Assembly (NCBI GenBank): GCA_024138015.1
Contig: JAMXBB010000003.1
Coordinates: forward strand, 12,708,467 to 12,772,466
Origin: Lumnitzera littorea
Lineage: Eukaryota > Streptophyta > Magnoliopsida > Myrtales > Combretaceae
Length of the DNA: 64,000 nt
Direction of reading: 5' to 3'
Numbering within the stretch: the first letter of the stretch is position 1; each line of letters opens with the position of its first letter. The position numbers and the translations under genes were made by a program. The notes under the pieces were generated by a model, which was not told the DNA's origin, did no database searches, and saw nothing but the letters and a program-made list of their open reading frames with translations. Positions 61,137-64,000 of this stretch are shown one piece after another.

Positions 61137-63325
61137 TGTCATAACCTAAAATTTTTAATAAAATCAATTATCAAATAAGTTTATTAAAATAATTAAAGAG
61201 TCGGGTAAAGTTGGGAATAAATAGAAAGTTTAAGGGTAATTTTGTTGTTGGAAATTTACAAGATGCAATGGTTAGAAAGGGCTATGTTTGTAAAACAAAA
61301 AAAAAAGGGCATCTTTTTCTCCCTCTATCCTATAAACATAATGTATTTTCTCCCTTGGCTTCATAATGTCAAAACCTCCATCACAAACAACATAAAAAAC
61401 CAAAGGTAAGTGAGAAGGTTCTTTCGTTTTTCATTTATTTGAAGTTAGTGTATGTAATTTAACATGCGAATTGTCAAAACAATGGAGGTTGAGCATTTCT
61501 TGAACAAGAATATCAAGAATAACGCTTGTTTGGGAACTTAAAGTTTGTTAAGTAAAGCCATTGAATAATCATGGAAAACAGTTGTATTAAGTGGTTGTTG
61601 TAGAATAATTGCTGATATTCTTAAATCCTTCATCATATTCTTAAAGAAAAGGAAAAGAAGAACAAGTTGTTGGGGAGACCTTCATCATCAAGTAAGTTCT
61701 TTTAATTCTTGATTAGATACTTTAAAGTAGTGTTTAATGTGATATTTGAGGTGGAAAGGATGTAAATTGATGTTAAAATTTTAGTTTTGTGATGTATTTT
61801 GGTGTTGTAATGAGTTTAGGAAAGGGTTTGCAATTTAGTTGCAAATTGGAATGAAAGGGAATGGTTTTTGTGAAGAAAAGAATCAGGGGATTAGCTCGGT
61901 GCAAGAATTGGCCTGTCGGTTCAAAAGTGAACCATCTTGATGGCTCCAAACCAACTTAATGGCTCCAATAGGAGCCGACTTGATGGTGATATACGCTCCT
62001 TCACAAGTTTGATAACATTCTAACTCGAAATCTGTCTTGATGGTATACCACCACATTGGCTTGATAGTAGTTGGTAAGAAACACCAATAACTTTATATTT
62101 TAGCTTAAACTTATTCCTATCAAACTAAACCAAGATTAAACATGGATCAAACCTAGAATTAAACCAAACCACTATATTAAACACCTTATAGAGTTTGAGT
62201 TACTTAAGTTGCTATTAGTAGGTCTTAAGCTATAGTAAGTCTAAGATGATTTCAACATGGGTATCAAATTCTAATACATAGTGAAATAAATTCTTATCTC
62301 AGATTCTAGTGTGAAGATGAGTTGTTTAAAGAATCAAGTATTGATTGAGTTTATTGATCTAGGTATGAGGTTACATGTTTGTTGTTATGTGTTTGCTAGT
62401 TATAGGTTGAAATTAATCTTGGTCATATTCAACTATTTATGTTGGTTCTTTTAGATGTGTTTGGTTGGGCCTAAGTGATTGGAAGTATAAGTGACCTTAC
62501 AGTGGCACCCGGGGATTGGTAAGTGGCATTGTCTCGAGTGAAATTACTTACCAAGTTGATTCAATTAGAGTTAGGTTGTTTAATGACTCTAAGGTATTAG
62601 AGAGTATCCAACACTAAATATTTATATTACATAAGCCATTTGTATGACATAATGTCATGAGATACCCTAATCTTTAGGATGCTAAAGCTGTGAGGCATGT
62701 TAGATAATTAATTAAGATAATAATCAGTTGATGACAGCATGTTTTGCATACCGTATGTGGTGTGTTAATTGTATGCTTACACATTTGTGCTTGTGTAACT
62801 TTGTACGAGGAAATTTTGCTTATTTTTTAGGGACCCTTGTTTTTAGATGTAGGCACATCAAGAGATCAAGACTATTACGATGACCTAAGATACGACCTTG
62901 TTTACAATGTTGAAGATGAAGAATATTACACCTACTATGAGAAATAGTAGGAAGGTTCATTAGCTTTGTGTTGTGAAGGTTGAGAATGTGATGTGGTCTC
63001 ATTAAGCGTTGTTGATTCCTAATATGTAATTAATAGTTCTTTTTTGTATTAAGAGCATGTGTGACTCCGTTATTGGCTTGTTACTTTGGTTTGGATTGTT
63101 GGAGCACGAAAGACACCTTTAGTGACATAATAGTTTGATGATGATGTAAGGCGAGACTTATAAGTTATCTATGATATGATTCGGAGAATTATGTAATAAT
63201 AGTGTGGTTTCCGGTTTGCTCATTAAATGCATTTAAAGCTATTAGCAAGTTTTGAGTCTTCGTGTGTCAGTATCTCAATATTAATAAGTAGTGGGTTGTA
63301 GCGACTTGAGTTTTGAGGCATTACA
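61137..63325 (+). repeat. 3' LTR of the 10-kb Gypsy element
   Basis: Begins TGTCATAACC and ends GGCATTACA. It pairs with 53289-56274 except for the nested insertion there. The short minus-strand ORFs within it are not genes. Confidence 0.9.
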
Positions 63326-63555
63326 AATTTACTATAGTTACTCTTCTAGAATGACATTAAGGACAATACTTAAGGGACTCTGAGTCTAAGGCATGAATGG
63401 TCTAATTCAGGCATGGTTGAGTATGAATTGAGTTTATGGGTGATATAAACACCTTGTAATTCTAACATCATATCATTAACATATATCATATTATTTGAAT
63501 ATCATATTATAACATTATATTTGGTTTTAATAACATTTGTTAGATTATTAATAGT

Positions 63556-64000
63556 AGGGTTGGGAAAAAAGTTGCGAATTGAAGTAAGATTCTTACCACA
63601 TCAATAATAGTAGTGATGCGTCTATGATTTTTTATTTTATTTATATATGGAATCATAGAATTGAGAGGTAAACATTATATGAAATAGGATTATAGAGGTT
63701 TTGAGTGCATGAGATTGTAATAAAGATTTTTATGATGTTTGAAGATATAAAAAGAAAAAGCATTGTACATCTAGGATAAAGGTGATTTTTCTTGGAAATT
63801 ATCAAATTGAAAATAGACACATACTTAAAAAAAAAAATTAGTTCTTGAATTTTAATATTATGAAAAAACAGTTTAGACTATGAATTGAATTGTTCTTTTC
63901 TAGGTTCAAAAAACTTATAAACCAAACTATATAATTAGGGTCGATTTGTAAGAAAAAAAAATTGAACTATAATGTTAGATTTGGTTCGCTAAGGGAATAA
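63556..64000 (+). repeat. Interspersed repeat, member 2, cut by the window end
   Basis: The start GGGTTGGGAAAAAAGTTGCG, then AATTGAA, and the later text AAACCAAACTATATAATTAG and TTGAACTATAATGTTAGATT correspond to the start and end of 10643-11460. The two copies differ greatly in internal length. Non-coding. Confidence 0.5.

Larger units (their letters stand above)
53289..63325 (+). mobile_element. 10-kb chromovirus-like Ty3/Gypsy retrotransposon, inactive
   Basis: The + strand element has long LTRs (53289-56274 and 61137-63325), a degenerate PBS, gag-pol remnants in Gypsy order and a PPT abutting the 3' LTR. The flanks AATTA (53284-53288) and AATTT (63326-63330) agree at four of five bases. 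Long LTRs, the integrase text and a chromodomain-like C-terminus suggest the Tekay/Del group of chromoviruses; that placement is from recalled family features. The 5' LTR is longer because it contains a nested solo LTR. Confidence 0.9.

Noticed and set aside
1..64000. tRNA, rRNA or organellar insertions
   Set aside because: No cloverleaf-like or rRNA-like conserved blocks were noticed while reading. A tRNA scan would be needed to exclude degenerate copies.
1..64000. An undescribed multi-gene system
   Set aside because: Apart from PCS, everything with coding character belongs to known retroelement domains, and no cluster of co-oriented unknown genes exists.

Overview
This window is eukaryotic nuclear DNA from a flowering plant, most likely a eudicot. 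It is AT-rich, contains an intron-split plant gene with GT-AG junctions, and otherwise consists mainly of plant-type LTR retrotransposons and MITEs in various stages of decay. I cannot name the species from the sequence. A single N at 40374 after an A-run shows that it comes from a draft-type assembly.

Only one intact host gene is supported: a complete phytochelatin synthase (PCS) gene on the + strand at 11953-19810. It has eight exons that join without a frameshift into a 503-residue protein with the full Cys-His-Asp catalytic triad. Its long introns hold a foldback MITE and a 225-bp tandem duplication next to the exon-6 acceptor. A nested MITE lies a few hundred bases upstream of the ATG.

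The rest is layered mobile DNA. (1) 641-7938, minus strand: an LTR element with two full LTRs, PBS, PPT and near-perfect TSD, but with only a Copia-type Gag and no pol (TR-GAG-like, non-autonomous). (2) 22830-30187: an apparent solo LTR split by a complete but dead Ty3/Gypsy element (23079-29620, minus strand, exact TSD ATTTA). (3) 36908-38086: a 1.2-kb near-perfect palindrome with a 9-bp TSD, resembling a non-autonomous Mutator-like element. (4) 44986-45330: an hAT-type MITE with an 8-bp TSD. (5) 45860-48300, minus strand: a heavily decayed Gypsy gag/RT relic. (6) 51780-52440: Copia integrase and RNase H-like fragments. (7) 53289-63325, plus strand: a 10-kb chromovirus-like Gypsy element whose 5' LTR carries a second, nested solo LTR (55301-56137, TSD TTATG).

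The retroelement reading frames are broken, many of them by TAG/TAA/TGA codons at sites where the family has Gln or Trp. This is the pattern expected from deamination of methylated cytosine in silenced repeats. I found no undescribed multi-gene system. The most notable items are the gag-only element, the nested-insertion history and the structural changes in PCS intron 5. Stretches not listed as features are AT-rich DNA in which I see no supportable gene.
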